Below are positions 63,849-64,000 of a stretch of 64,000 nt of DNA, piece after piece. Position 1 is the stretch's first letter; every line of letters begins with the position of its first letter. This stretch comes from Acanthamoeba castellanii str. Neff (lineage: Eukaryota; Discosea; Longamoebia; Acanthamoebidae): positions 419,171 to 483,170 of the forward strand of contig NW_004457592.1 in assembly GCF_000313135.1 (NCBI RefSeq), given 5' to 3'. Both the position numbers and the translations under genes were made by a program. The notes under the pieces were generated by a model, which was given only the letters and a program-made list of their open reading frames with translations, had not been told where the DNA came from and made no database searches.

Positions 63849-64000
63849 TTACGCAGGAGCGAGGTCGAGGAAGGAGTGGAAGGCGGTGTAGCCGCGCTCG
63901 TAGTCGTCCTCGTGGGCGAGGTCGAGCGCCACCCCCAGGAAGTGAAGGAAATGGCGGAAGGTAAGGCCCTCGTCGCTGTCGGCACTCGGCTTGAGCAGCT
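63849..64000 (-). CDS. 3' end of an unidentified gene, cut by the right edge
   Basis: A terminal exon reads from the right edge: LLKPSADSDEGLTFRHFLHF, then LGVALDLAHEDDYERGYTAF and HSFLDLAPA with stop at 63849. Composition is ordinary and GC-rich, with alternating hydrophobic positions suggesting helices. About 50 residues are visible, too few to name the family. Confidence 0.55.
   Translation of the reverse strand, partial: LLKPSADSDEGLTFRHFLHFLGVALDLAHEDDYERGYTAFHSFLDLAPA

Overview
This is eukaryotic nuclear DNA, most likely from a free-living amoebozoan of the Acanthamoeba type. Genes are GC-rich, closely packed on both strands and split by many short GT-AG introns. The gene content fits an amoeba: SNF1/AMPK kinase, phospholipase B-like protein, GH35 and GH18 glycosidases, F-box/ankyrin proteins and a CLU-related giant protein. 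There are no operons. Introns are either AT-rich or made almost entirely of simple repeats such as (TCGTG)n, (ACACGAC)n, (GT)n and (GTGTGC)n; most long open frames in those repeats are artefacts. Exon boundaries were read by eye from frame continuity and GT/AG sites. All family names come from motif recognition, since no search was possible.

Layout 1-29 kb: 5' part of a leucine-rich-repeat gene (-); GH35 beta-galactosidase (+); EF-hand/SPRY protein (-); AMPK catalytic subunit (+); a dispersed repeat; membrane-anchored alpha/beta hydrolase (+); cyclic-nucleotide-binding-like domain fused to bacterial-type D-lactate dehydrogenase (+); stand-alone BPL_N amidotransferase-like protein (+); short tandem repeats; then a ~9.9 kb CLU/LRR gene (-).

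Layout 30-44 kb: an intronless gene with a giant-virus look (+), then a segment bounded by an inverted duplication. A complete F-box/ankyrin gene (-) and a truncated copy (+) face away from each other and enclose FKBP12 (+), GDP-mannose 3,5-epimerase (-) and a family-16 methyltransferase (-). A PfkB-type kinase (-) abuts the broken copy. FKBP12, the epimerase, the kinase and the DUF1264 protein further right all look plant-like.

Layout 44-64 kb: decayed kelch-like sequence (-), tRNA-Leu(UAG) (+), mitochondrial citrate synthase (-), DUF1264/oil-body-associated-type protein (-), a possible small acidic protein (+), a secreted carboxylesterase with frame breaks (-), another F-box/ankyrin protein (+), phospholipase B-like protein (+), a second copy of the dispersed repeat, a synapsin homologue (+), a secreted GH18 chitinase (+), an AT-rich tandem array, a tRNA-like structure and the 3' end of an unidentified gene (-).

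The genes do not form one pathway. Metabolic themes are energy sensing (AMPK), central carbon metabolism (citrate synthase, D-LDH), secreted or lysosomal digestion (beta-galactosidase, PLB-like, esterase, chitinase) and ubiquitin targeting (F-box/ankyrin). The most notable items are the synapsin homologue, the cNMP-D-LDH fusion, the inverted duplication around plant-type genes, the giant-virus-like gene and the dispersed hairpin-bearing repeat.
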